A stretch of 64,000 bases of DNA from AB-137-C09 sp964458185. GTDB lineage: Bacteria; Pseudomonadota; Zetaproteobacteria; Mariprofundales; Mariprofundaceae. The stretch spans positions 9,276-73,275 of the forward strand of contig CAYWFG010000009.1 of assembly GCA_964458185.1 (NCBI GenBank), in the 5' to 3' direction. The notes beneath the pieces are model-generated. The model searched no databases, was not told where the DNA came from, and worked only from the letters and a program-made list of their open reading frames with translations. Of this stretch, positions 7,906 through 17,416 are shown in pieces (the stretch's first letter is position 1; every line of letters starts with the position of its first letter). The translations under genes were made by a program, and so were the position numbers.

Positions 7906-9218
7906 AATTTAGCTACCTTACCATCACTATAATGTTGTACCAAAAAGCGTTTTGTCCAGCCATCTGTTGCATACACGGTAACAAAAAAACGATGAACACC
8001 ACGTGGCAACGATGTTGTGATCTGCAAGTCTATATCTTTTCTCCCTACGGTTTCAAATGCAAGGGATGATCTCGCTAGTATGTATTGATCAGATGTAAGC
8101 CCTTGAACACTGATATTAAAGGTTTCGGGATGGTAGCGTTTGTGTGCAATGTTGATGCGGTAATCATTGATTTGCGCGCCTTGCATGGCTTCGCTTCGGT
8201 AAACGGTGAAGTTATGAGGTTGATAATTTACTAGACCCGTGATCAAAAGCCCTGCGCCCAGAATGGTTCCTACAATCGCTATGCGCGCACGGTAAAAAAT
8301 AGACGATAAGACGGCATCTTGCTGTTGACGCGCTGCTACGCCAATGGCAAAGCGTAACAAGCCACCTGTTGTTAATTTTTTACTTTTATCATGCAGTCGG
8401 TCACAGGCAACAATGCATTCACCACAATTAATGCAACTATCAAACACTTCTGTTTTTCGGGGGTCAATATCAAGAAAGCAGGCATCAACACAATAATTAC
8501 AATGACTGCAATCGGCAGACCGTGTTGTATCGTAGACGACTTTTAAAGTATCTCTTGTTTTAAAAGAATGCTGCCAAACGCGGTAAATGCACATGTATTT
8601 GCACATTAAATGGCGAATCACAGCAATGTCTAAAAAAATAATCACCGCACAGATAAAATAAATCCAGTGCAACGATGATGCTAACCGCGCATCATCTTGA
8701 AAGGTGATGAACGACCAAATAGCAGCAGGCGGGTAAAAATAAAGCAAGGGAATAAAAGCATACAGCAAAGATGCGATAGCAATAGCAATAAACAGTAAAC
8801 TAATATTCAGCCAACCACCACGCTGTGCGGCAATGGTAAGTTCTTTGCCATTAAAGCTGGTACTGCTTGCCTTGCGCCCCAGCAACAGACCTGTGATATA
8901 ATTTGCCCATTCAGACACGGTGTTTTGAGGACACATCCAACCACAAAAAACAGATCCCACGATGGAATAAAAAATCACCAATAGGCTGGCAGCAAACAAC
9001 CAAAAACCCATCACAATAAAAATATCAGAAAACCAGATTTGATAATCCAGCATGACAAACGCACCCATCGCAGGATCAATACGAAAAAGACCAGTAAGTG
9101 GGATTAATACCAATAATAATAACACCATGTATTGGCTGGCACGACGTAAAGGGTGAAGCTTTTGTGAATGCTTGCTTGGTTCTTCACGAATGGGAATCAG
9201 TTCAATTTTCTGCGACAT
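7902..9218 (-). CDS. ccoG: Cytochrome oxidase maturation protein CcoG (FixG/RdxA)
   Basis: A membrane iron-sulphur protein needed for copper delivery to cbb3-type cytochrome c oxidase. 438 residues with about five membrane helices, a CGWMCPQNT motif between helices, and two ferredoxin-type cluster motifs (CSHCNYCVDACFLDIDP and CINCGECIVACDRLHDKS). A C-terminal periplasmic Ig-like domain follows the last helix. First gene of a nine-gene minus-strand row; divergent from ypjD across about 93 bp that holds TTGAT-type FNR-like half sites. No ccoNOP genes are in the window. Confidence 0.92.
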   Translation of the reverse strand: MSQKIELIPIREEPSKHSQKLHPLRRASQYMVLLLLVLIPLTGLFRIDPAMGAFVMLDYQIWFSDIFIVMGFWLFAASLLVIFYSIVGSVFCGWMCPQNTVSEWANYITGLLLGRKASSTSFNGKELTIAAQRGGWLNISLLFIAIAIASLLYAFIPLLYFYPPAAIWSFITFQDDARLASSLHWIYFICAVIIFLDIAVIRHLMCKYMCIYRVWQHSFKTRDTLKVVYDTTRSADCSHCNYCVDACFLDIDPRKTEVFDSCINCGECIVACDRLHDKSKKLTTGGLLRFAIGVAARQQQDAVLSSIFYRARIAIVGTILGAGLLITGLVNYQPHNFTVYRSEAMQGAQINDYRINIAHKRYHPETFNISVQGLTSDQYILARSSLAFETVGRKDIDLQITTSLPRGVHRFFVTVYATDGWTKRFLVQHYSDGKVAKL

Positions 9219-9259
9219 TATCGGTATGATAGCCAGCTTATTGATTGATGTAAATCGGA

Positions 9260-9273
9260 TTGATTAAGACCAA
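9260..9273. promoter_or_regulatory. Possible FNR/ANR-type box between ccoG and ypjD
   Basis: TTGAT-TAAG-ACCAA matches the FNR consensus TTGAT-N4-ATCAA at 9 of 10 positions. A weaker second copy (TTGAT-TGAT-GTAAA) begins at 9241. The position, between divergent ccoG and ypjD, and the common oxygen control of ccoG in other bacteria make it plausible. I see no convincing -10 element placed to confirm it. Confidence 0.3.
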
Positions 9274-9311
9274 TACTTGCAACCCCTTCCCCAGTGGGAT
9301 AGAAATGAGCC

Positions 9312-10127
9312 ATGAACGGTATTTATCTTTTCCCTGTTGCTGGGCTGATTAGTTTGTTTGGTGGTGCCTTGGTTTGGCGACGCGCCCAAGGCAAACCTTC
9401 GCTATCGCCCAATGATGAATCATTATTGTTTGGTTTGCTGATTGTATCTATCTTTTTAGTATCGTCTGGCGTGATCGTGTTAGAACCTGTCACCATGCGG
9501 ATGATTCATTTTACGCTTCCTGCATCGGCGGCGGTGGCAACGCTGCTCGTTCAGTGCATGTATTTAATTGGTCTTTTTCGCTTTGGTATTCAAGGTTTGG
9601 GTTTGTTTTTATTGCCTGTAACAGCGATTCCATTGTTGATTATTCCGTGGTTGTCAGACAGCCCGATGGATGGTGCAATTCATACCACATCATTGTTAGA
9701 AACAGGGCATTTAGTGATTTCAATGATTGCTTATGCCGTGCTTACGATGGCAGCTTTTTATGCGTGGATGCATTTGTTGTTGGATCATGCCTTGCGCCAT
9801 AAGCGTTTATCGCCGACATTTAATTTTTTGCCATCACTGTTGGATTTGGAAGGGTTAATGATTGCGGTGTTGCGTTGGTCAGCTATTTTGATGGCATGCA
9901 GCATTATGTCTGGGCTGAGTTGGCAGTGGGTCGAGTTTTCACACTTTGCTTTGTTTAACCATAAAGTGATTCTTGCCTTGCTATCGTTTTTTACCATTGT
10001 ATTGCTGTTGATGAAGCACCAACGTGCAGGCTGGACAGGAAGCTTTGCCAGTAAAATGGTACTGTCAGCTTACGGGCTTTTATTGATGGCTTATTTTGGT
10101 GTCAAAATGATTCATGCTTGGTTTTAG
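9312..10127 (+). CDS. ypjD: CcsA-family inner-membrane protein (YpjD)
   Basis: 271 residues with about eight membrane helices. The family belongs to the CcsA/CcmC haem-handling superfamily; conserved His residues are visible (for example LLETGHLVISMIAYA and LFNHKVILALLSF). It is followed after 3 nt by the CNNM/CorC protein, the same pair as ypjD-yfjD of E. coli, which supports YpjD rather than a dedicated cytochrome c synthase. Its exact role is uncertain; YpjD has been linked to CNNM-type magnesium or metal homeostasis rather than proved cytochrome assembly. Confidence 0.78.
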   Translation: MNGIYLFPVAGLISLFGGALVWRRAQGKPSLSPNDESLLFGLLIVSIFLVSSGVIVLEPVTMRMIHFTLPASAAVATLLVQCMYLIGLFRFGIQGLGLFLLPVTAIPLLIIPWLSDSPMDGAIHTTSLLETGHLVISMIAYAVLTMAAFYAWMHLLLDHALRHKRLSPTFNFLPSLLDLEGLMIAVLRWSAILMACSIMSGLSWQWVEFSHFALFNHKVILALLSFFTIVLLLMKHQRAGWTGSFASKMVLSAYGLLLMAYFGVKMIHAWF

Positions 10128-10130
10128 TGA

Positions 10131-11417
10131 TTGATAGATTTTTCATTATCGGCAGCATTATTACTGTTGTTTATTATCTTATCGGCTATTTTTTCTGGTA
10201 CTGAAACGGCTTTAACCCATAGCAGAAGAGCGCGCTTGCACGTCTTGAAACAAGATGGTGATCAAGGTGCAAAAGCAGCGATCAAGCTATTATCAAACCC
10301 TGATCGCATGTTGGCGGCTATTTTACTGGGTAATAATTTTGTTAATTTTGCGGCATCAAGCTTAACGGCAGTGGTGATGGTGCAAGCCTTTGGTGAGGCG
10401 GGAATTATTTATGCCACCATCGTGATGACCATGGTGATTGTGATGTTTTCAGAGCTTCTCCCCAAAACGATTGCAGTGGTGCATGCTGAGGCGATAGCTT
10501 GTTTTATTGCGCCGTGGTTGCAGCGTTTTACGTGGTTGTTTCATCCTTTTATTGTGCTGATGCAAATCAGTGTGCGTGTGGTTCGACGTTTGATACGGAT
10601 CAGCGATGATCATAAAGCAGGACTGAATCGGCAAGAATTGACGGCATTGATTCACATGAGTGCGAGCAGTGGTTACCTTGATGTTCCGCATCAACGCATG
10701 CTGACTGGGAATTTAAAGTTGGCACAAATCCCCGTGAAAGCGTTGATGACCCCACGCAATAGTATGTGCATGCTCAATGCGGCCCAATCGCTGCAAGCAT
10801 GCCGTGATGCGGTGTTGTCGAACCCTTATTCCCGTTACCCCGTTTATGCTGATCGAAAAGATAATATCTGCGGCGTGATTCATTTGCGGCATGTATTTGG
10901 CGTGCCAACAACACAAAAAAATAAAGAAGCAACCTTAGCAGATTTAACAACCACATTGCTTCCGCCCTATTATATTCCCAATAATCAAAATGCCTTGGCA
11001 CAATTGTGTGACTTTCAAACCAGAAAAGAACACATGGCAATTGTGGTCGATGAATATGGTGATATTGAAGGTTTAATTACCTTAGAGGATATTTTAGAAA
11101 GCATCGTGGGTGAAATTCAAGATGAATCAGATGCCACCCCCAATGAAGATATTCAAGCGGATGACAATCATTGGCGTGTTGCCGCCACAACATCCATTCA
11201 TGATATTAACCGTATGCTCTCTACTGCCTTGCCCGAAAACCGTGCCACCACTATTGGTGGGCTGATTGTATCGACGCTAGGCAAGCAACCCGACGGTGAT
11301 TTAAGCATGCGCTTTCCTGATGTGTTAATTGAATTAAAATGGAGTAAAGAACACAATATTCATGCTATCACCGTAAAAAAGGTGCAAGAATCAGACCACA
11401 ACTCAGAAGGTGATTGA
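10131..11417 (+). CDS. yfjD: CNNM/CorC-family transporter-associated protein (YfjD type)
   Basis: 428 residues: N-terminal CNNM (DUF21) domain with about four membrane helices (about 1-180, including SAIFSGTETALTHS), a pair of CBS domains in the middle (VKALMTPRNSMCML; MAIVVDEYGDIEGLITLEDI), and the C-terminal CorC/HlyC domain (about 345-420). The family takes part in magnesium and possibly cobalt efflux at the inner membrane. The start is TTG, 3 nt after the ypjD stop; no ATG or GTG in frame fits. A MITE lies 35 bp past the stop. Confidence 0.9.
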   Translation: MIDFSLSAALLLLFIILSAIFSGTETALTHSRRARLHVLKQDGDQGAKAAIKLLSNPDRMLAAILLGNNFVNFAASSLTAVVMVQAFGEAGIIYATIVMTMVIVMFSELLPKTIAVVHAEAIACFIAPWLQRFTWLFHPFIVLMQISVRVVRRLIRISDDHKAGLNRQELTALIHMSASSGYLDVPHQRMLTGNLKLAQIPVKALMTPRNSMCMLNAAQSLQACRDAVLSNPYSRYPVYADRKDNICGVIHLRHVFGVPTTQKNKEATLADLTTTLLPPYYIPNNQNALAQLCDFQTRKEHMAIVVDEYGDIEGLITLEDILESIVGEIQDESDATPNEDIQADDNHWRVAATTSIHDINRMLSTALPENRATTIGGLIVSTLGKQPDGDLSMRFPDVLIELKWSKEHNIHAITVKKVQESDHNSEGD

Positions 11418-11452
11418 TAACCATCCCCACGTAGTTGGCCAATCTTATATCT

Positions 11453-11596
11453 GGCTTCCCTTTTAAGACGGGAGAACCTGCAACTAAAAAAGAAAACCTA
11501 ATCCATAGTTTTGTTGTAATATGGTGGATTAGCAATGATTTTCTAATATGCTGTACCCCCTTGATTTTATTGCTGTCGCGTCTTAAAAGGGAAGCT
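11453..11596 (+). mobile_element. MITE copy 1 (144 bp, terminal inverted repeats)
   Basis: Both ends carry inverted copies of GGCTTCCCTTTTAAGACGGG-like sequence of about 20 bp; the right end reads CGTCTTAAAAGGGAAGC. Inside is a smaller inverted repeat, CTAATCCA...TGGATTAG. The element has no coding capacity. A second copy, inverted, is at 43419-43563, with near identity over the whole length. It fills most of the 232-bp gap between yfjD and lptF (tail to tail) and could act as a terminator when transcribed. The transposase is not in the window. Confidence 0.85.
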
Positions 11597-11649
11597 CACT
11601 TTTGCAAATAACTCATGGTGAGAAGCACCCGTTGTTATTTGTATCAATG

Positions 11650-12795
11650 TCAAGTGGAGAAAGGATTTAACCGTCGTCCTTCTCGCCCTAACCACAAAAA
11701 CCACCCTTGCTCTACCAGCCTAGGCATGGTGTCGTGCGTTGCGCGGTGAAATAACCAAAGCCCGACCATCAAAAATACGGCTTGCCCCAGCCACATCAAC
11801 CACCACGCGGCATCACCGTGGGTGACTTGTTGATGCAAGGCTAATTGCACATTGTAGAGCAAGACCATCAAGGCAATGCCTAAAATATACGCGCTGGATT
11901 TGGACGTTCGTTTGGCGGTGTGAGATAATGGCAAGCAAAATAAAAACAAGACCAATAAGGTGGTCGGCATCAGTAAACGGCGATGCCATTCGGCAACAAT
12001 ATCGGGGCGGGGATTGCCTTGTTGTATCGCTGCCCATAATTCTGTGCCTTGCATTTCAAACGAACGCGCTTGCCATGTTGGTACTTTAAGCAAGCCCAAT
12101 GCACCAAGATCCATGCCGATTTGATAGCGGTCAAAGGCAATCGAGCGCAGCTTGCCAGCATCGCCTTCTAATCGAACACCATCAAACAAGGTGAAGCGTA
12201 ATACATCGCCAATACGTTCTAATGTTGCTGATTTTGCCATGTAAACGACAGAAACCGATGAACGACGGTCTTCTAGCATGAAGCCTTTGAATGTTCCGTC
12301 GGTATCTTGCCCTTGCACATACACCGTAAAATTTTCTAATTCTTGATTAAAACGAAGTGGCTCAAAACCCGGTGCAGGCTTCATTTTTTGAATCGCCATC
12401 AATAGACCTTGAAATAACTTTTGCCCTTGGGGCATCCATTGCATGGCAGTAACTTCTAGCAACATTGCCAGCACCACAGCCACCAACAACAAGGAACGAA
12501 ACAATCGCAAGAATGATATGCCAGCAGCACGAAAAGCATCCATCTCGCTATTTTCATACAAGCGCAATACCACATGCTGCATGGCAAAGAAAAATGCCAT
12601 TGGCACAGTGATCAACAAAAAATAAGGCAGAATAGCTAACAGCATCGAGAGCATCAGCCCCCATTCAATGCCTTTATCGGCAAACAGGGCGAGTAATTTA
12701 AGTACCCGCCCCAACAACAACATGCCCACAACCACGGCTAATGCGCCGATAAATGGCGTAAACCATAATCGTAAGATATAACGGTCTAACACCAT
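11650..12795 (-). CDS. lptF: LPS export ABC transporter permease, LptF/LptG family
   Basis: 381 residues with three N-terminal membrane helices, a periplasmic beta-jellyroll domain (about 130-265) and three C-terminal helices: the YjgP/YjgQ fold. With LptB and its partner it drives lipopolysaccharide from the inner membrane to the Lpt bridge. Start motif VLDRYILRLWFTPF and the LYENSEMDAFRAAGIS coupling region are typical. LptF and LptG are hard to separate by eye; the Met-Pro linked coupling helix suits LptF better. It follows gatB by 6 nt, so it is probably the last gene of the gat operon. Confidence 0.88.
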   Translation of the reverse strand: MVLDRYILRLWFTPFIGALAVVVGMLLLGRVLKLLALFADKGIEWGLMLSMLLAILPYFLLITVPMAFFFAMQHVVLRLYENSEMDAFRAAGISFLRLFRSLLLVAVVLAMLLEVTAMQWMPQGQKLFQGLLMAIQKMKPAPGFEPLRFNQELENFTVYVQGQDTDGTFKGFMLEDRRSSVSVVYMAKSATLERIGDVLRFTLFDGVRLEGDAGKLRSIAFDRYQIGMDLGALGLLKVPTWQARSFEMQGTELWAAIQQGNPRPDIVAEWHRRLLMPTTLLVLFLFCLPLSHTAKRTSKSSAYILGIALMVLLYNVQLALHQQVTHGDAAWWLMWLGQAVFLMVGLWLFHRATHDTMPRLVEQGWFLWLGREGRRLNPFST

Positions 12796-12801
12796 TGGGG
12801 T

Positions 12802-14232
12802 TTACTCTTGCAACAATACCTTTAATCGCGCATTCACGACAGCAGGGTTCGCTTGACCACGGGTGGCTTTCATCACTTGCCCCACAAAAAAGCCAAACAG
12901 TTTATCACGTCCACCACGGTATTGTTCTACCTGTTTAGTGTTTTCAGCCATAATGCCTTCAATCAAGGTATCAATCGCTCCCGTATCAGAGACTTGCTTT
13001 AACCCTTTTGCTTCGATGATGGCATCAGCCGATTGCCCTGATGCCATCATGGCATCTAAAACATCTTTAGCGATTTTACCTGAAATCGTGCCATCGTCGA
13101 TACGATCTAACAATACAGCCAATGTTTTTGCAGCAATGGGCGAGGTGGCAATGCTATGCCCTTGTTCATTTAAACGCCCCAATAACTCATTAGCCATCCA
13201 GTTGGCACAGCGTTTAGGGTCTTTGGGGTGGGCTGCCACCAATTGTTCATACCACATCGCAAGGTCACGGGTTTGCGTTAATACATCAGCATCGTAGGGC
13301 GACAAACCATATTCAGCTTCAAAACGTTGGCGTAGTTGCGTCGGCAGTTCAGGCATGCCAGCACGAATGGCGGCAACTTCTTGGGCTGTCACACGCAATG
13401 GCGGCAGATCAGGTTCAGGAAAATAACGGTAATCATGCGCTTCTTCTTTGCTGCGCATGGAACGACTTTCACCTTTAACCGAATCATACAGCCGTGTTTC
13501 TTGCACTACTTTGCCACCATCTTCGATCAGTTCAATTTGACGCATTACTTCATAATCAATCGCTTGTTTAATAAAACGAAATGAGTTTAAGTTTTTTAAT
13601 TCGGCACGAGTACCCAAGGGCGCACCATATTGTCTCACCGAGACATTGGCATCACAACGGAATTGCCCTTTTTCCATATCGCCGCCTGATACATTCAAAA
13701 AGCGAATTAGTTGGTGTAATTGCTTTAAATAAGCAATGGCTTCATCAGCACTGCGCATATCAGGCTCAGAGACCACTTCCATCAAGGGTACGCCCGAACG
13801 GTTTAAATCAATATGCGAAACAGCATCAAGCCCTTCGTGCATAGATTTCCCTGCATCTTCTTCCATGTGAATACGGGTAACACCAATGCGTTTTTCACCA
13901 TCTTTGGTCGGAATATCAAGGTAGCCACCATCAACCAATGGCACGGCAAATTGGCTGATTTGATAGCCTTTGGGTAAATCAGGGTAAAAGTAATTTTTAC
14001 GATCAAAACGTGATTCTAAATTAATGGTACCATTGATAGCCAAGCCTGTAAGAATCGTTTTATCCACTGCGACATGATTGAGTACGGGTAATTGCCCCGG
14101 CATACCTAGGCATACAGGGCAGGTTTGCGTATTGGGCTCTGCACCAAATTCGGTAGAACAGCCACAAAATGCCTTGGTTTTGCTATTGACTTGCACATGG
14201 ACTTCAAGTCCAATGACGACTTCCCAACTCAT
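12802..14232 (-). CDS. gatB: Aspartyl/glutamyl-tRNA amidotransferase subunit B
   Basis: Subunit B of GatCAB, which converts Glu-tRNA(Gln) and/or Asp-tRNA(Asn) to the amidated form; GatB binds the tRNA and holds the kinase-like site. 476 residues from MSWEVVIGLEVHVQ. Visible features are the zinc cysteines CGCSTEFG and CPVCLGMPG, the HMEEDAGKS segment and a C-terminal YqeY-like helical domain. I chose the ATG at 14232 because it overlaps the gatA stop (ATGA) and matches the family start; a longer frame adds 14 unrelated residues. Confidence 0.97.
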   Translation of the reverse strand: MSWEVVIGLEVHVQVNSKTKAFCGCSTEFGAEPNTQTCPVCLGMPGQLPVLNHVAVDKTILTGLAINGTINLESRFDRKNYFYPDLPKGYQISQFAVPLVDGGYLDIPTKDGEKRIGVTRIHMEEDAGKSMHEGLDAVSHIDLNRSGVPLMEVVSEPDMRSADEAIAYLKQLHQLIRFLNVSGGDMEKGQFRCDANVSVRQYGAPLGTRAELKNLNSFRFIKQAIDYEVMRQIELIEDGGKVVQETRLYDSVKGESRSMRSKEEAHDYRYFPEPDLPPLRVTAQEVAAIRAGMPELPTQLRQRFEAEYGLSPYDADVLTQTRDLAMWYEQLVAAHPKDPKRCANWMANELLGRLNEQGHSIATSPIAAKTLAVLLDRIDDGTISGKIAKDVLDAMMASGQSADAIIEAKGLKQVSDTGAIDTLIEGIMAENTKQVEQYRGGRDKLFGFFVGQVMKATRGQANPAVVNARLKVLLQE

Positions 14233-15701
14233 GTTGCATCTCCTGTGAATGGTGCGGGGTGTTGTGTGTGCCACGCGGTCGCTGCTTCATAGGCTGCTGC
14301 GGTGGATAAGATGCGGTTTTCTTGCCATGCAGGTGCAATCCATTGCAGACCTACGGGTAAATCATCTGCCATGCCGCAGGGTTGCGATAAGGCAGGTAAT
14401 CCCGCCAAATTCACTGCAATGGTGAATACATCGGATAAATACATGGTCAATGGGTCATCGGTTTTTTCGCCGATGCGAAAGGCAGGAATAGGGCTGGTGG
14501 GCGTAGCAATCACATCCACTTGTTCAAAAGCTTGCGAAAAGTCCCTGCGGATCAAGGTTCTCACCTGTTGGGCCTTTAAATAATAAGCATCGTAATAACC
14601 TGAAGAAAGGGCAAATGCCCCTGTCAAAATACGTCGCTTGACTTCTTCACCAAAACCTTCATCGCGGCTACGGGTATACATATCAACCAAGTCTTCAGGG
14701 TTATCGCAACGGTGACCAAATCGTACCGCATCGTAACGCGATAAGTTTGCTGATGCTTCAGACGGCGCAATCACATAATACGCAGCAACGGCATACTTGG
14801 TATGCGGTAATGATATATCAATGATTTCTGCACCCAAGTCACGGCATGTTGTTAAGGCTGCTTCCACAGACTGGCGTACCTCATCATGCATGCCATCAAT
14901 AAAATATTCATGGGGACGACCAATTTTTACCCCAGTCATATCACGCGATTCACAGGCTTGCAGCCAATCAACGCTAGGCGCATCAGCAACGGAGGTCGCA
15001 TCGGCAGGGTCGTGACCACTGATGGCTTCAGTAATCATGGCAGCATCGCGTACCGTTCGGGTCATGGGACCTGCTTGATCCAGCGATGAAGCAAAGGCAA
15101 TAATACCACGACGTGATACACGACCATAAGTAGGCTTTAAGCCTGTAATACCACACACTGCCGCAGGTTGACGAATGGAGCCGCCTGTATCTGTGCCAAT
15201 GGCAGCAGGGGTTAATGCCGCAGCTACTGCTGCCGCTGAACCACCCGATGAACCACCGGGGATGGTTGCTGTATTCCAAGGGTTGCGGCATGTACCAAAC
15301 GCTGATGTTTCTGTTGATGACCCCATGGCGAATTCATCCATGTTGGTCTTGCCGACCAATACCGCACCAGCTTCTTTTAAGCGCGTAATGACATGGGCAT
15401 CATACGGCGCATGGTAGTCTTTAAGAATGTTAGAGCAGCATTGGGTTGGCCCATCGCTGGTGCAAAAAATATCTTTTACAGCAATAGGCAAGCCTTCTAG
15501 CGAACGCGCACCATGCGCTGCACGGTAGGCATCCGATGCTTCAGCTTGCGCCAGCACATGGGTCGCATCGCAGTCAACAAAAGCATTTAATGTTGGATTG
15601 TAAGTTTGAATACGATCTAAGTATTGTTGCGCAAGTGCAACGGCTGTTATTTCGCCAGCGGTAAGACGCTGTTGTAAACGGGTTAATGAACTAAAAGCCA
15701 T
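14229..15701 (-). CDS. gatA: Aspartyl/glutamyl-tRNA amidotransferase subunit A
   Basis: Amidase subunit of GatCAB that frees ammonia from glutamine. 490 residues. The amidase-signature Ser-cisSer-Lys triad is visible: the lysine in PIAVKDIFCT, and the serines in PGGSSGGSAAAVAA and GTDTGGSIRQPA. It lies between gatC and gatB with an 8-nt gap and an ATGA overlap, the normal operon order C-A-B. Confidence 0.97.
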   Translation of the reverse strand: MAFSSLTRLQQRLTAGEITAVALAQQYLDRIQTYNPTLNAFVDCDATHVLAQAEASDAYRAAHGARSLEGLPIAVKDIFCTSDGPTQCCSNILKDYHAPYDAHVITRLKEAGAVLVGKTNMDEFAMGSSTETSAFGTCRNPWNTATIPGGSSGGSAAAVAAALTPAAIGTDTGGSIRQPAAVCGITGLKPTYGRVSRRGIIAFASSLDQAGPMTRTVRDAAMITEAISGHDPADATSVADAPSVDWLQACESRDMTGVKIGRPHEYFIDGMHDEVRQSVEAALTTCRDLGAEIIDISLPHTKYAVAAYYVIAPSEASANLSRYDAVRFGHRCDNPEDLVDMYTRSRDEGFGEEVKRRILTGAFALSSGYYDAYYLKAQQVRTLIRRDFSQAFEQVDVIATPTSPIPAFRIGEKTDDPLTMYLSDVFTIAVNLAGLPALSQPCGMADDLPVGLQWIAPAWQENRILSTAAAYEAATAWHTQHPAPFTGDAT

Positions 15702-15709
15702 GGGTTCCT

Positions 15710-15988
15710 CTATTCAATTACTTTTGGTACGACATAAAGCCCTGATTCAATTAAGGGCGAGGGGGCTTGCAATGCATCACGTTGATTGGTGTTGGTCACA
15801 ATATCAGCACGCAGGGGCATGGCTGTATCGTGAGGGTGAGCCGTTGCTGCCACGCCATCGGTATTTACTTCAGCCAACTGCTCAATATACGCCACAATAC
15901 TGCTTAACTGTGGTCCTAAATTATCAGCCTCTTGGTCGGTTAATCGTATCCGAGCCAACATGGCAACTTTTTTTACATCAATATCCAT
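15710..15988 (-). CDS. gatC: Aspartyl/glutamyl-tRNA amidotransferase subunit C
   Basis: A 92-residue helical subunit that clamps GatA to GatB. Family signature at the N-terminus (VKKVAMLARIRLTDQEADNL) and the conserved LRAD region (MPLRADIV), ending with YVVPKVIE. The start at 15988 has AAGAGG 6 nt upstream; a frame beginning at 16006 would add six residues and has no ribosome site. It is 27 nt after the NPD-family gene, so that gene probably shares the transcript. Confidence 0.94.
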   Translation of the reverse strand: MDIDVKKVAMLARIRLTDQEADNLGPQLSSIVAYIEQLAEVNTDGVAATAHPHDTAMPLRADIVTNTNQRDALQAPSPLIESGLYVVPKVIE

Positions 15989-16015
15989 AGATTGCCTCTT
16001 TTCCACCTGTTCTTT

Positions 16016-17416
16016 TTAATTGCCTATACAGATTGTATCAACCAACTGTTTTACCGTAGGCACAAAGCCATTGGCATACAAAGGGTCGGTTGCAAAACGG
16101 TATGCGGCATGACCTGCAAACATCAAGTTATTGTCTGGCGCACCGTCATGGGCAATATCTTGTAATGTTTTTTGAATACAAAAACTGCGTGGATCTGCTT
16201 TTCGCCCTGTGGTTCCTTGATCATTTGCTGCCCAATTAGAAAATTTACATTGTGATAAACAACCCATACAATCCAATTGATCTTGGCGAATTTCTTGCGC
16301 TTTCGCTTCATTAACAAAAACAAAGGTGCTATCAGGTGTAGGCAAAGCCTTGATAAAACCATCGTTGATCCATGCTTCAGCGCGTTTGGCATCTGGGCGG
16401 GTAACAAAAACCATTTTGTTGCGCACACCAAAGGTGAATGGTTCAGTATGATCGCCAGCAGGGTGGTCAACAAAAGCGATTTCACGGTCTGACCTAGCGT
16501 ACAATTCGTGTAGAAAAGAAGTATACACCGCAGAAGAATAAAAACCTGTTGGCGAGAAGCGATTTAATTGAATATCCCCCTCTTTTAATTGCAGTAAACG
16601 GGCTTTCCACGCATCCGAGATAGGGCTTTCTTGGGTAATCAATGGTCGTGTTCCCAGTTGAAAAACAATCGGACCAATTTCTGGATTATCCATCCAGTCA
16701 GTCCATTCACGCAAACACCACACACCACCCGCCATCACAATCGGAGTTTGTTGCAAACCAAATTCATTCATGGTTTTGCGCAATAAGGCAACACGTTGAT
16801 AGGGCAATTCTGGTTTTTTTGGATCTTCTGAGTTAGACAAACCATTATGACCACCAGCAAGCCAAGGGTCTTCATAGACCACACCGCCCAACCATTCGGG
16901 AGCTTTGCGGTACGAACGCAACCACAAAGCACGAAAAGCACGCGCTGACGAAATAATAGGGTAATAATACACGCCATGCTTGGCAGCCAAAGGCGCTAGC
17001 CGAAAAGGCATGCCCGCGCCACAAGTCACACCATCAATAATACCAGATGCTTGCGCTAATACGCCGTTGAGAACACGTTCTGCACCGCCCATTTCCCATA
17101 ATACATTCATGTGTAAACGACCGTTGCCTGAAGCAACCTCATGGGCAACACGCGCCTGACGAACACCACCAGCAATCGCTTGCGCAACAAGTTCTTCAAA
17201 CCGTGTTTTTCGGCTTTTACCATGGTAAACGGTACGAATAATATTGCCAGATTTATCAAGTTGATCGGCATTCACCGCAGAAAAAGTACCAATACCACCT
17301 GCCGCTGCCCAAGCACCCGAGCTTTCACCCGTTGAAATGGCAACACCTTTGCCGCCCTCAATAAGCGGTAATACTTCTTTCCCTGACAGCATCATTGGAG
17401 AAATATGAAATGACAT
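16016..17416 (-). CDS. NPD-family FMN enzyme (nitronate monooxygenase-like) with C-terminal Cys motif
   Basis: 466 residues of a TIM-barrel flavoprotein of the 2-nitropropane dioxygenase/IMPDH-like superfamily. Visible are a Gly-rich FMN-binding segment (PIVMAGGVWCLRE), FQLGTRPLITQESPIS, and an extra C-terminal part with a Cys cluster, CMGCLSQCKFSNW, of a kind expected to bind metal or an Fe-S cluster. Substrate unknown: typical nitronate monooxygenases are about 320-360 residues, so this is a longer subgroup. ATG with AAGGGA upstream. It sits directly before gatC. Confidence 0.7.
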   Translation of the reverse strand: MSFHISPMMLSGKEVLPLIEGGKGVAISTGESSGAWAAAGGIGTFSAVNADQLDKSGNIIRTVYHGKSRKTRFEELVAQAIAGGVRQARVAHEVASGNGRLHMNVLWEMGGAERVLNGVLAQASGIIDGVTCGAGMPFRLAPLAAKHGVYYYPIISSARAFRALWLRSYRKAPEWLGGVVYEDPWLAGGHNGLSNSEDPKKPELPYQRVALLRKTMNEFGLQQTPIVMAGGVWCLREWTDWMDNPEIGPIVFQLGTRPLITQESPISDAWKARLLQLKEGDIQLNRFSPTGFYSSAVYTSFLHELYARSDREIAFVDHPAGDHTEPFTFGVRNKMVFVTRPDAKRAEAWINDGFIKALPTPDSTFVFVNEAKAQEIRQDQLDCMGCLSQCKFSNWAANDQGTTGRKADPRSFCIQKTLQDIAHDGAPDNNLMFAGHAAYRFATDPLYANGFVPTVKQLVDTICIGN

